NCBI GenBank assembly: GCA_003248075.1
Contig: QJYK01000099.1
Location: 1-61,417 of the forward strand
Direction: 5' to 3'
Source: Gemmatimonadota bacterium
GTDB lineage: Bacteria; Gemmatimonadota; Gemmatimonadetes; Longimicrobiales; Gaopeijiaceae
DNA: 61,417 bases
Of the stretch, positions 1-7,772 are shown piece by piece. The first letter of the stretch is position 1. Every line of letters starts with the position of its first letter. The position numbers and the translations under genes are program-made. The notes below the pieces were generated by a model. The model did no database searches. It was not told where the DNA came from and saw nothing but the letters and a program-made list of their open reading frames with translations.

Positions 1-99
1 GGAGGGGTCATGCAGTTCACCCTCGGGGAAGGCGGCGCCGAGCTCGACATCGAGGTCTTCGACGGAGAGATCCGACTTCGGGAGGCGCGCGCTCGATGA
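1..99 (+). CDS. C-terminal tail of a protein, possibly DUF4097-like (partial)
   Basis: The first 32 codons are an open frame entering from the left edge and stopping at TGA 97-99. The visible tail ends in alternating hydrophobic and acidic residues and a final IRLRE stretch, similar to the end of DUF4097-type beta-repeat proteins such as the next gene downstream, which ends GGVRLIRN. If the resemblance is real, two related genes lie in tandem. Only the tail is visible, so the family call is weak. Confidence 0.4.
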   Translation, partial: GGVMQFTLGEGGAELDIEVFDGEIRLREARAR

Positions 100-154
100 C
101 GCGACGCCCTGACCATGACGCCCCGGTGGACGGGGATTCGAGGAGGAACGGACG

Positions 155-1195
155 ATGAGACGGTTTTCGACGACGGTCACGGTTCTGGCGCTCGCGGCCG
201 GAGCGGCAGCCGCGGGCGCGCAGGAGACACACCGCCTGTCGGGGCGAGACGTCGCGGTGTACAACCTGGCCGGGAGGGCGAGGGTGGTGGCGGGCTCGGG
301 CTCGGACGTGGTGGTGCGGATCACCCGCGGCGGTGCCGACGCCGCGCGGATCGAGATCGAGACGGGCGCGGTGCGCGGTCGTGAAACCCTGCGCGTCATC
401 TATCCGGACGATCAGATCGTCTACCCGGGGATGGGTCGGCGGTCCAACAACAGCACCCGGGTCAGAGCGGACGGCACCTTCGGGGGAGAGGGTCCCCGCG
501 GAGACAGAGTCGACATCCGCGGCTCGGGACGGGGCATGGAAGCGTGGGCCGACCTCGTGATCGAGGTTCCTTCGGGAAGGGATTTCGCGCTACACCTTGC
601 AGTCGGTGAGGTTACGGCGGAGGGCGTGTCCGGAGACCTCACCATCGACACGGGCTCCGGGTCCGTGGACGCCAGAGACGTGCGGGGCTCCCTGTCGGTC
701 GACACGGGCTCGGGCTCAGTGGACGTCAGGGGCGTCGAGGGTCCGTTGGTCGTCGACACCGGATCGGGGTCTGTGACGGCCACCGATGTTTCCGGAGGCG
801 AGATCGACATCGACACGGGGTCGGGGGGCGTGCGTGCGTCGGGGTTGACCGCGGATCGGCTAAGGGTCGATACCGGCTCGGGATCGATCGAGCTCGACGA
901 GGTCTCGGCCCCACGCATCGTGCTGGACACGGGGAGCGGCTCTGTGGAGCTCATGCTCCTTGTCGACGTCGAGGTGTTGGACGTCGACACGGGCTCGGGA
1001 TCGGTGACGATCCATGCTCCAGAGGATCTCGGCGCCGAGGTCGACATCCAGACCGGGAGTGGCGGTATCGACCTCGACTTCCCGGTCCGGGTCCGATCGA
1101 TGCGACGCGATGAGGTCAGCGGCACCCTGGGAGATGGTCGGGGCCGCATCCGGATCGACACCGGTTCCGGTGGCGTCCGCCTGATCAGGAACTGA
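155..1195 (+). CDS. Secreted DUF4097-family beta-strand repeat protein
   Basis: This 346-residue protein begins with a signal peptide (residues 1-22, positive start then an Ala-rich core ending AGAQ), so it is probably exported to the periplasm or surface. The rest is built from short beta-strand repeats: from about residue 160 the core DTGSGS/G recurs nine times (once as QTGSG) about every 20 residues. This is typical of DUF4097/adhesin-like right-handed beta-solenoid proteins. No catalytic motif is visible. A strong Shine-Dalgarno (GAGGAGG) lies about 10 nt before the ATG. Function is unknown; a structural or surface role is inferred. Confidence 0.8.
   Translation: MRRFSTTVTVLALAAGAAAAGAQETHRLSGRDVAVYNLAGRARVVAGSGSDVVVRITRGGADAARIEIETGAVRGRETLRVIYPDDQIVYPGMGRRSNNSTRVRADGTFGGEGPRGDRVDIRGSGRGMEAWADLVIEVPSGRDFALHLAVGEVTAEGVSGDLTIDTGSGSVDARDVRGSLSVDTGSGSVDVRGVEGPLVVDTGSGSVTATDVSGGEIDIDTGSGGVRASGLTADRLRVDTGSGSIELDEVSAPRIVLDTGSGSVELMLLVDVEVLDVDTGSGSVTIHAPEDLGAEVDIQTGSGGIDLDFPVRVRSMRRDEVSGTLGDGRGRIRIDTGSGGVRLIRN
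638..1189 (+). repeat. Nine-fold in-frame repeat coding for the xxxDTGSGSV unit
   Basis: Within the DUF4097 gene a unit of about 60 nt encoding a hydrophobic strand followed by DTGSG[SG][VI] occurs nine times. The copies differ at synonymous positions, for example GACACGGGCTCC against GATACCGGCTCG, so the repeat is ancient and held by protein structure. It is not a recent tandem duplication. Confidence 0.75.
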
Positions 1196-1230
1196 TCCGC
1201 CGGGGCAGGCCGGCGGGCCGGGTCGAGCCC

Positions 1231-1258
1231 GGACGGGGCGCTTTACCGCGCCCCGTCC
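1231..1258 (+). terminator. Hairpin terminator after the DUF4097 gene
   Basis: GGACGGGGCGC (1231-1241) and its perfect complement GCGCCCCGTCC (1248-1258) enclose a 6-nt loop, giving an 11-bp GC-rich stem about 35 nt after the stop codon. Only a weak T-run follows (CTTT near 1268), so it may be Rho-assisted or act mainly as an mRNA 3' end. Confidence 0.55.
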
Positions 1259-1298
1259 GTCCGGCAGCTTTCCGGGTCACCGACTCAGGGAGCGCCCC

Positions 1299-1739
1299 GT
1301 GCATTCAGCTCAGTTCCGGTTCCACCATGACGTCGTCGTCCGCTTCCGGGACATCGATGCCGTGGGCCACGCCCATCACTCCGAGGCATTCGTCTACTTC
1401 GAGGAGGCCCGGGCCGCCTATTGGCGGGAGGTTGTCGGACGACTGAACCTCGAAGACATCGACTACGTCATGGCCGAGGCGGAGGTGCGATGGCATCGTC
1501 GCGTCTTCTGGCCTCAGACGCTCTCGGTGGGAGTGCGGATCTCCCGGCTGGGGAGGAAGCACTTCGAGATGGAGTACGAGGTCCTGGGCACGGATGGAGA
1601 GCGCCTGCAGTCGGGTCGCACGGTCCAGGTCATGTACGACTATTCCGCCGAGGCATCGCTCCCGATTCCGGACGCGGCGCGGGCCGCCATCGAGCGCTTC
1701 GACGGGCCCTTCGGACCCGGGGGTCGACCCGAGATGTAA
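1299..1739 (+). CDS. Acyl-CoA thioesterase, 4HBT hot-dog family (YbgC/FadM-like)
   Basis: This 146-residue protein has the length and N-terminal signature of single-domain 4-hydroxybenzoyl-CoA thioesterase-like enzymes: residues about 14-36 read VRFRDIDAVGHAHHSEAFVY followed by FEEAR, matching the family pattern with catalytic Asp, GH and YFExAR. Such enzymes hydrolyse acyl-CoA thioesters in the cytosol. Substrate cannot be read from sequence; family members act on short or aromatic acyl-CoAs or on fatty acyl-CoAs. The GTG start is supported by AGGGAG about 6 nt upstream. The gene stands alone between two hairpin- or promoter-bearing gaps. Confidence 0.85.
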   Translation: MHSAQFRFHHDVVVRFRDIDAVGHAHHSEAFVYFEEARAAYWREVVGRLNLEDIDYVMAEAEVRWHRRVFWPQTLSVGVRISRLGRKHFEMEYEVLGTDGERLQSGRTVQVMYDYSAEASLPIPDAARAAIERFDGPFGPGGRPEM

Positions 1740-1801
1740 CCATTTGCCGGTTCCGGTGGTATTGAGCAGTCGGGACGAGGCGTGGTGGTCGGGTGGGTCG
1801 G

Positions 1802-1831
1802 TTGACCCAATCCTTGGGGCTTGAATAGATT
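1802..1831 (+). promoter_or_regulatory. Sigma-70-type promoter for the TPR gene
   Basis: TTGACC (1802-1807) and TAGATT (1826-1831) are separated by 18 bp, about 140 bp before the start codon at 1970. The same TTGAC[CG] with an 18-bp spacer is seen before mraZ and trpD. The call is by eye only. Confidence 0.5.
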
Positions 1832-1969
1832 GCGCCCCTTGTGGAGGGGTTTCGCCGTCGGCGGGACCCTGGAGTGTAGTGCGGTTTAGTATTCCACCAG
1901 GCGTTCGGTACCGGTCCGGACGACCGCCCGTCGGCGGACGAAAGGGGGCGACCCCGGGAGGCCAGCATC

Positions 1970-3706
1970 ATGCTGCGAGTCACGAAGTTCGCGTTCACCC
2001 TGCTTGCTGCGGCCTTCCTGGTCGGGACGTCTGCGTCCCTCCGGGCCCAGGAGCTCGGTCGCTTCCGTGTCCTGATTCCGAACTTCGAGGCGCTCGACGG
2101 CGCCAACAAGAAGTTCGGAGAGAAGTCGGCCGAGGAGCTGCGCGATCTCATCAACACCCTCGCGACCCACCAGTCGATCGAGAAGAAGGAGATCGAGCAG
2201 AACCTCAAGCGGTTCAAGATGAAGATGGAGGAGCTGGACTGCATCAAGACGCGCCAGCTCGCCTCTCAGATGAACGCTCAAGTCGCGCTTTGCGCCTCCT
2301 ACACGGAGTCCGCGGACAAGCAGTTCACGGTGAACGCGTCCTTCTGGGACATCGCCTCGAGCGAGGAGTTCAAGGTCGACCAGGCCACGGCCCGCGAGAA
2401 GGAGGAGCAGGTCGCGGCGCAGGCGATGTTCGACCAATTCGATCGCTACGTCCAGCAGATCCGCTTCGCGCAGTTCTGTGGCGAGTACGCCCAGAGCCAG
2501 CAGTGGGACAATGCGCTCCGGAACTGCGATCAGGCACTCGAGCTCAACCCCAACGCCGTCGGCACGCGCTATCAGCGTGCGCGCATCCTCTATGAGGCGG
2601 ACCGGTACCCCGAGGCGTTGACCGAGCTCGAGCAGGTTCTCGAGCGGGACCCCTTCCACGAGGACGCACTCCAGCTGGCCGGCTTCATCTCCGCGAAGGA
2701 AGGGCAGGACGACCAGGCTCGCGAATACTACTCGCAGTACCTCGAGCTCAACCCGGCGAACGCCAGCGTTCGCATGAAGATCGCATACGATCTCGCCCAG
2801 GCGGGTGACCCCGTGGGAGCGATGCAGCTCATCCAGGTCGGTCTCGACGTCGACCCGGAGAACGCGGACCTCTGGGAGCAGTATGGTGGCTTCGCCTTCG
2901 CCGCGGCCCTGGAGATCCAACAGTCGACGCCTGGCGCGGAGAACGGCGGCGGTGTCGCTCCTGAGGCGGTCGATTACTACCGGAAGGCGATCGAGGCGTA
3001 CCAGAAGGTCTACGCCGTGAAGGGTGCCGACACTCCGGTCGGCCACCTGCGCAACATCATCGCCGCGTACATCCAGCTCGACGAGCTCGATGAAGCCATC
3101 TCCATGGCGGAGCGCGCGCTTCAGAGTCACCAAGACGAGGACGCGATCTGGTCCTACTATGCCGACGCGCTCCAGCGGCAGGGCAAGCTCGACGAGGCCA
3201 TCGCGGCCCTCGATCGGGTGAAGGAGATCAACCCCTCGCACCCGAGCGCCAGCCTTCGCCAGGGGAACTGGCTGATCCAGGCGGGCCGTGTCCCGGACGC
3301 GGTACGGATCCTGAGCGGGGTCGCCGCCGCGGATCCGCAGCAAGCCGAGACGGCGGCCCGGCTGATCTTCGCCGATGCCTACGCCAACGGCGTCCAGAAA
3401 GAGCGGTACGACTACGCGTCGACGAACATCGCGGCCGCGAAGCAGTTGCCGAACCTGAGCGCGGCGATGAAGAACCAGCTCAACTTCTGGCAGGGCTACG
3501 CCATCTTCCAGGGTGCGGTCAAGTCGCAGCAGCCTCAGACCTTGGAGACCGCGCGTGCCACGCTGCCCCGGTTCCAGCAGGCGCTGCAGCTCTTCCAGCA
3601 GTCGGGCGACTATCCGCGCACGGTGAACGTGAACATCAATCAGCTGATGACGAACGCGAACACCTACATCGAGATCCAGGAAGCGATCATCAAGCGGGGT
3701 CGCTGA
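1970..3706 (+). CDS. Secreted tetratricopeptide-repeat protein with CsgG/TolB-like N-terminal region
   Basis: This 578-residue protein has a signal peptide (residues 1-26, ending SLRAQ) and is probably periplasmic. Residues about 30-130 (IPNFEALDGANKKFGEKSAE, then a segment ending ALCASYTE) look like the alpha/beta domain of CsgG/FlgO/TolB-N-like proteins that often precede TPRs. Residues about 165-570 contain many TPR-like helix pairs, with motifs such as ALRNCDQALELNPNAVGTRY and LYEADRYPEALTELEQVLERD. TPRs mediate protein-protein contact, so an envelope scaffolding role is inferred. The ATG follows GGGAGG by 8 nt. The gene has its own promoter and terminator. Confidence 0.75.
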   Translation: MLRVTKFAFTLLAAAFLVGTSASLRAQELGRFRVLIPNFEALDGANKKFGEKSAEELRDLINTLATHQSIEKKEIEQNLKRFKMKMEELDCIKTRQLASQMNAQVALCASYTESADKQFTVNASFWDIASSEEFKVDQATAREKEEQVAAQAMFDQFDRYVQQIRFAQFCGEYAQSQQWDNALRNCDQALELNPNAVGTRYQRARILYEADRYPEALTELEQVLERDPFHEDALQLAGFISAKEGQDDQAREYYSQYLELNPANASVRMKIAYDLAQAGDPVGAMQLIQVGLDVDPENADLWEQYGGFAFAAALEIQQSTPGAENGGGVAPEAVDYYRKAIEAYQKVYAVKGADTPVGHLRNIIAAYIQLDELDEAISMAERALQSHQDEDAIWSYYADALQRQGKLDEAIAALDRVKEINPSHPSASLRQGNWLIQAGRVPDAVRILSGVAAADPQQAETAARLIFADAYANGVQKERYDYASTNIAAAKQLPNLSAAMKNQLNFWQGYAIFQGAVKSQQPQTLETARATLPRFQQALQLFQQSGDYPRTVNVNINQLMTNANTYIEIQEAIIKRGR

Positions 3707-3739
3707 TCACGAACAGGTCGACCGCCTGAGGGCGGACCA

Positions 3740-3771
3740 GGGCGCCGTCGGGGATCCTCCCGGCGGCGCCC
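3740..3771 (+). terminator. Rho-independent-type terminator after the TPR gene
   Basis: GGGCGCCG (3740-3747) pairs with CGGCGCCC (3764-3771), followed by a T-rich tail TTCGTGTTT. It lies about 35 nt after the TPR stop codon and isolates that gene from the division cluster. Confidence 0.65.
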
Positions 3772-3905
3772 TTCGTGTTTGGGGGGCGGCTTCTGAGCTG
3801 CCGGCGACCTTCCCCCCCGCTCCGGGGTTTCGTCCCACCTCTCCCCACATCCCCGTCGGACGCGCCCCTCCGTCCGCCGCCAATTCGACACGAATACGAA
3901 TAAAA

Positions 3906-3963
3906 CCCGAAAGTGGTTCGGGCGCGCTTCGGCCGCGTGGGTACTGGCTTTCGGGCGTTTCGG
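3906..3963. promoter_or_regulatory. TTCGG-rich cluster upstream of the dcw promoter
   Basis: The 376-bp gap 3707-4082 holds no gene. Between its terminator and promoter lie a perfect inverted repeat CCCGAA-N5-TTCGGG (3906-3922) and TTCGG at 3917, 3928, 3950 and 3959. The first three are spaced 11 and 22 bp apart. The 11-bp direct repeat resembles the putative LexA boxes at 54946-54989. Function is inferred only. Confidence 0.35.
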
Positions 3964-4003
3964 TTCGCTCCTGGCAGGCGTTGAAAATTGTGAAAAAGGA
4001 CCC

Positions 4004-4033
4004 TTGACGTCTCACACCACCTCAACCTATACT
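4004..4033 (+). promoter_or_regulatory. Main dcw (mraZ) promoter
   Basis: TTGACG (4004-4009) and TATACT (4028-4033) are separated by 18 bp and give the best sigma-70-like match in the window. Transcription would start near 4040 and produce a leader of about 43 nt carrying the MraZ boxes. An A-rich stretch (GAAAATTGTGAAAAAGGA, about 3983-4000) just upstream could act as an UP element. Confidence 0.7.
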
Positions 4034-4046
4034 GGCTCCATTATTC

Positions 4047-4071
4047 CCCACTCCATTCCACTTCATACCAC
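4047..4071. promoter_or_regulatory. Probable MraZ operator: three CCAC boxes at 10-bp spacing
   Basis: CCAC occurs at 4048-4051, 4058-4061 and 4068-4071, exactly 10 bp apart (GTGG on the minus strand), just after the predicted transcription start. Degenerate copies CCAT and TCAT lie midway, at 4053 and 4063. Known MraZ sites are 3-4 short direct repeats of TGGGN or AAAGTG type with 10-bp periodicity in front of mraZ, and this array matches that geometry. Confidence 0.6.
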
Positions 4072-4082
4072 CACGGGCGCCT

Positions 4083-4514
4083 GTGAACGCCTTCCGGGGC
4101 CGCTACGAGCACCAGATGGACGAGAAGGGGCGCGTGAGCCTCCCTTCTGCGTTCCGGCGTGGAGACGGGGCAGACCGCTTCTTCCTCCTGCAATGGGAGG
4201 CCCCGTACCTGACCCTGTTCCCCGAAACGAAGTGGGCCGAGGTGGAGGGCCGCCTCCTCGAGTATCGCAAAGGCGGTCGGGAGGCGATGAACCAGGTGCG
4301 CGTGATCTTCTCCGGGCTCGTCGAGGTCTCGCCTGACAAGCAGGGAAGGATCCTGATCCCGAGCCACTTGCAGTCGGCGGCTGCCCTGAGCGGCTCGGTT
4401 CTCCTCCTGGGGGTAAGCGATCGGGTCGAGCTCTGGGATCCCGCCACGTACGAGCGGTCGGTCTCGGAGCAGGCGGGCGACTTCACGCAGTTCGCTCACA
4501 AGCTTTTCGGATGA
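4083..4514 (+). CDS. mraZ: Division/cell wall cluster transcriptional regulator MraZ
   Basis: This 143-residue protein has two AbrB-like SpoVT/MraZ domains. The first carries the hallmark DEKGRVSLPSAFR near residues 13-25. The second carries the parallel motif DKQGRILIPSHL near residues 83-94. MraZ is a ring-forming DNA-binding repressor of the dcw operon, known to bind repeated boxes before its own gene; such boxes are present here. The length is normal for the family. The start is GTG, and no convincing Shine-Dalgarno precedes it. Its stop overlaps the rsmH start by 4 nt (ATGA). Confidence 0.95.
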   Translation: MNAFRGRYEHQMDEKGRVSLPSAFRRGDGADRFFLLQWEAPYLTLFPETKWAEVEGRLLEYRKGGREAMNQVRVIFSGLVEVSPDKQGRILIPSHLQSAAALSGSVLLLGVSDRVELWDPATYERSVSEQAGDFTQFAHKLFG

Positions 4515-5497
4515 TTGTGGCCCGAGCGTACGACAGCCGCCCCGAGGGCGCTCGTGAGGACGGCGACGGCCGGGCCGGTGCCTACCACCTTCCGGTGATG
4601 GTCGACGAAGTCCTCGACCTGCTCGCTCCGTCCGGCCACGGCCTCTATCTCGACGGAACGGTCGGCGGCGGGGGCCATACGCGGCGCATCCTCGAGGTAT
4701 GTCCCGATTGCCGGGTCATCGCCGTCGACCGTGACGCCGAGGCGCTCGCGGCGGCTGCTGTGGAGCTCGCTGATGTGCGCGACCGCGTGCGTTTCGTCCA
4801 CCGCGGGTTCGACACCGCGGCGCTCGACGGCGAGGTCCGCCAGCGGGGACTGGACGGAGTCCTTCTGGACCTGGGCGTGAGCTCGCACCAGCTGGACGCC
4901 GACGCCCGCGGATTCGCTTTTCGCCATGGTGTCACGCTGGACATGCGCATGGACGCTTCGCAGGACCGGGATGCCATCCGCTTCCTTGCCGAAACCGACG
5001 AGCAGGAGCTCGCGAGGGTGTTCTTCGAGCTCGGCGAGGAGTCCCGCTCCCGGCGACTGGCGCGCGAGATCGTGAAGCGCCGGTCCACCGAGCCCCTGCG
5101 AACCAGCGACGACCTCGTGGCCGCCCTCGCTGTATCCCTGGGGCGGTCGCCATCGGCCCGGGAAAAGGCGCGGATCTTCCAGGCTGTGCGCATCGCGGTC
5201 AATGCCGAGCTCGATGCTCTCGACGCCGCGTTGCCGGCACTGCGTGATCGGCTCCGAGCGGGTGGGGTCCTGGTCGTCATCGCGTATCACTCCCTGGAGG
5301 ACAGGAGGGTGAAGGACGCCTTCCGCGACTGGAGCCGCTCGTGTGTCTGTCCGCCGGAGTTGCCGGTGTGCACGTGCCGTGGACGTCCCCTCGGCCAGAC
5401 GCTGACACGCAAGCCCCTCACACCCACGGAGGGAGAGATCGAGCGCAACCCCCGCGCCCGCAGCGCCCGCCTACGCGCCTGGAGGAAGGCCGCTTGA
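4511..5497 (+). CDS. rsmH: 16S rRNA (cytosine(1402)-N(4))-methyltransferase RsmH
   Basis: RsmH (MraW) uses S-adenosylmethionine to methylate N4 of C1402 in the decoding centre of 16S rRNA. The 328-residue protein has the SAM-binding signature YLDGTVGGGGHTRRIL near residues 47-62, then DLGVSSHQLD (about 121-130) and VIAYHSLEDRRVKDAF in the C-terminal half, all typical of the family. The N-terminus carries a short extra stretch before the usual HxPVM motif (YHLPVMVDEVL). It is coupled to mraZ by ATGA and to ftsL by TTGA. Confidence 0.97.
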   Translation: MIVARAYDSRPEGAREDGDGRAGAYHLPVMVDEVLDLLAPSGHGLYLDGTVGGGGHTRRILEVCPDCRVIAVDRDAEALAAAAVELADVRDRVRFVHRGFDTAALDGEVRQRGLDGVLLDLGVSSHQLDADARGFAFRHGVTLDMRMDASQDRDAIRFLAETDEQELARVFFELGEESRSRRLAREIVKRRSTEPLRTSDDLVAALAVSLGRSPSAREKARIFQAVRIAVNAELDALDAALPALRDRLRAGGVLVVIAYHSLEDRRVKDAFRDWSRSCVCPPELPVCTCRGRPLGQTLTRKPLTPTEGEIERNPRARSARLRAWRKAA

Positions 5498-5781
5498 AGG
5501 GCGTCGCGTCGCTGCTTCGGGTGATGTTCGCCGCGGCTCTCCTCGTGGGCGCACTGGCCCTCGTGACCTGGCGCCAGAGTCGAGCGCTCGAGGTGCTCGA
5601 ACAGCTCGACCGCGTTCGGCGTGAGACGATCGTGGCCGAGGCCGAGCGCGAGGAGCTGGCCCGCACCATCGAGGGTCTCGAAAGCCGGGTCCGTGTCGTG
5701 CCCACCGCCCGGGAGCGGCTCGGCATGCATCTTCCAGCCGCTTCGGAGCAGGTCTTCCTGGCCGCGGAGTCGAAGCAATGA
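5494..5781 (+). CDS. ftsL: Cell division protein FtsL
   Basis: This 95-residue protein has one N-terminal transmembrane helix (about residues 6-24, VMFAAALLVGALALVTW) followed by a leucine- and charge-rich coiled coil (about 28-65), the FtsL layout. FtsL bridges the divisome with FtsB/FtsQ and helps activate FtsWI. The TTG start at 5494 is chosen because it overlaps the rsmH stop, has GGAGGAAGG 4 nt upstream, and sets the membrane helix at the N-terminus. The identity rests on position and topology, since FtsL sequences diverge widely. Confidence 0.85.
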   Translation: MKGVASLLRVMFAAALLVGALALVTWRQSRALEVLEQLDRVRRETIVAEAEREELARTIEGLESRVRVVPTARERLGMHLPAASEQVFLAAESKQ

Positions 5782-7772
5782 GCACGAAGCCCCCCCCCTT
5801 CAGGCCGACCGCCTGGCGGCGTCGCACGATCCTGAGCGGCTGGCTCCTCGCGACGTCGTTGATCGCCCTACGCTCCGCCCAGATCCAGCTCGCCCAGGTG
5901 CGGACGTGGAGCACGCTGGCGGAGGCGCAGCATACGACCGACAAGGAGGTGGCCGCGGCCCGCGGGACCATTTTCGATCGGGACGGAGCCGAGCTGGCGG
6001 TGTCGCGCGAGACCTGGTCGGTCAGTGTGGCGCCGCAGGAGCTCAAGGACGTGGCTTCCGTGCGGTCGCTGCTGAGAGAAGCGCTCGGGTTGTCCGACCG
6101 GAAAGCGCGCCAGCTCGTGTCGAGGGATCGCAGCTGGTCCGTCGTGCCCGGGCGCTATCCTGCGTCCGTCAAGGTGAGGCTGGGCGGGGTTCGGGGCGTC
6201 TACGTGGAGCGGGTGCTGGAACGATACCACCCACACGGAGACATGGCCCGTGGCGTTCTCGGGTCCGTGATCGACGAGTCGGGACAGGGGGGCGTCGAGC
6301 AGATCCTCGACGGACTCCTCCGGGGTCGCGCGGGGCGTGAGGTGGTGGCGCGCGACAATCTCGGCCGTGCGATCCCGGGTGAGACCTTTCTCGTGGAGGC
6401 ACCCCAGGCCGGGGGACAGGTGGTTCTGACCCTCGACCTCGACCTGCAGGAGATCGCGCGCCAGGCGCTCGAGGACGCGATCGACGTGAGCGAGGCGCGC
6501 GGTGGCGACGTGTTGGTCACGGATCCGCGCAGCGGGGAGATCCTCGCGATGGTCTCGATCCGGGACGGCAATGCCACCGGGCTCGGAGCCGTGACGACGC
6601 CCTATGAGCCGGGCTCGACGCTCAAGCCGTTCACCGTCGCGACGCTCCTGGAGAGCGGGCTCGCCTCGCTCGAGGATCGATTCGAGGTCGGCGACGGCAG
6701 CTGGAAGGCGCCGGGGCGCGTGCTGCACGACACCCATCCCCCGGAGGATCCCTTCATTTCGCTGTCGGACGCGCTGCGCGTGTCGTCGAACGTCGGCATC
6801 GCCCGGGCCGCCCAGGCGCTCCCGGCGGGCCTCCAGTACGAGGCTCTACGCGACTTCGGCTTCGGCGTGCCGACAGGCATCGAGCTCCCGGGAGAGGTGT
6901 CGGGGACCCTCCGGCGTCCCGACGCCTGGAGTGGGGCGTCCCCCGCCTCGCTGGCGATCGGATACGAGATCTCGGTGACGCCTCTGCAGATGGCCATGGC
7001 CTACGGCGCTCTCGCCAATGGTGGGGTGCTCATGGAGCCTCGGCTCATCCGTGAGGTCCGTGACGCCGACGGGAAGACGCTGCGGCGTTGGGGCCCCAGG
7101 GCACTGCGGCGGGTGGTGTCGCCCGACGTGGCCAGGGCTGTCGGCGAAGTGCTGGTCGACGTGGTCGAGGACGGGACGGGTACCGCGGCGAGCCTCGGCG
7201 TCTTCCGGGTCGCGGGCAAGAGCGGCACCGCGCGCGCCTACTCGCCGGAGGGTGGTTACACGCGCGGTGACTACTCCTCGTCGTTCGTGGGCTTCTTCCC
7301 CGCGGAGGACCCCCAGCTCGTGGTCTTCGTCAAACTCGAGAACCCGCGGGCGGGCTCCTACTACGGGGGTGCCGTCGCTGCACCGGTCACGCGCGCGACC
7401 ATGGAAGCCGCCCTTGCAGCGCGATCCACACCGCTGAACCGGGCACAGCTTCTCCGGGCCACGCGCCGCCCCTCCGAGACGACACCGTCCATGTCGCCCG
7501 TGCGCTTTGCCTCCGACGGGTGGATGAGCGAGAACGCCGGGGCCGCGGAGACCCTCGTGCTCCCGGCCCGCCCCGAGCCGGGGGTGGCGGTATCTCTGCC
7601 CGACGTGTCGGGCCTCCCGGCCCGAGTGGCGATCCGTCGGCTGCATGCGCTCGGTCTACGGGTCGAGCAGAGGGCGTTGGGCGAGATCATCGGAACCGTG
7701 CCCTCGGCGGGAACGCGCGTCTTCCAGGGCGACACCGTTCGCCTTCGCGTGCTCGGGAGGGGCGATGGCTGA
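5778..7772 (+). CDS. ftsI: Septal peptidoglycan transpeptidase FtsI/PBP3 with C-terminal PASTA domain
   Basis: This 664-residue class B penicillin-binding protein has an N-terminal membrane anchor (about 17-35), a PBP dimerisation domain starting AARGTIFDRDG (about 60-70), and the transpeptidase domain with SxxK at S280-K283, SxN at S336-N338 and KSGT at 481-484. The catalytic serine is S280. Residues about 600-660 form one PASTA domain (VSLPDVSGLPARVAIRRLHA onward). FtsI cross-links septal peptidoglycan as partner of FtsW. The PASTA tail resembles SpoVD/Gram-positive enzymes more than E. coli FtsI. It overlaps ftsL by ATGA and murE by 8 nt. Confidence 0.95.
   Translation: MSTKPPPFRPTAWRRRTILSGWLLATSLIALRSAQIQLAQVRTWSTLAEAQHTTDKEVAAARGTIFDRDGAELAVSRETWSVSVAPQELKDVASVRSLLREALGLSDRKARQLVSRDRSWSVVPGRYPASVKVRLGGVRGVYVERVLERYHPHGDMARGVLGSVIDESGQGGVEQILDGLLRGRAGREVVARDNLGRAIPGETFLVEAPQAGGQVVLTLDLDLQEIARQALEDAIDVSEARGGDVLVTDPRSGEILAMVSIRDGNATGLGAVTTPYEPGSTLKPFTVATLLESGLASLEDRFEVGDGSWKAPGRVLHDTHPPEDPFISLSDALRVSSNVGIARAAQALPAGLQYEALRDFGFGVPTGIELPGEVSGTLRRPDAWSGASPASLAIGYEISVTPLQMAMAYGALANGGVLMEPRLIREVRDADGKTLRRWGPRALRRVVSPDVARAVGEVLVDVVEDGTGTAASLGVFRVAGKSGTARAYSPEGGYTRGDYSSSFVGFFPAEDPQLVVFVKLENPRAGSYYGGAVAAPVTRATMEAALAARSTPLNRAQLLRATRRPSETTPSMSPVRFASDGWMSENAGAAETLVLPARPEPGVAVSLPDVSGLPARVAIRRLHALGLRVEQRALGEIIGTVPSAGTRVFQGDTVRLRVLGRGDG

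Noticed and set aside
1886-3343. A 485-codon antisense frame over the TPR gene
   Set aside because: The Leu/Arg-rich translation mirrors the acidic TPR sequence and shows no domain.
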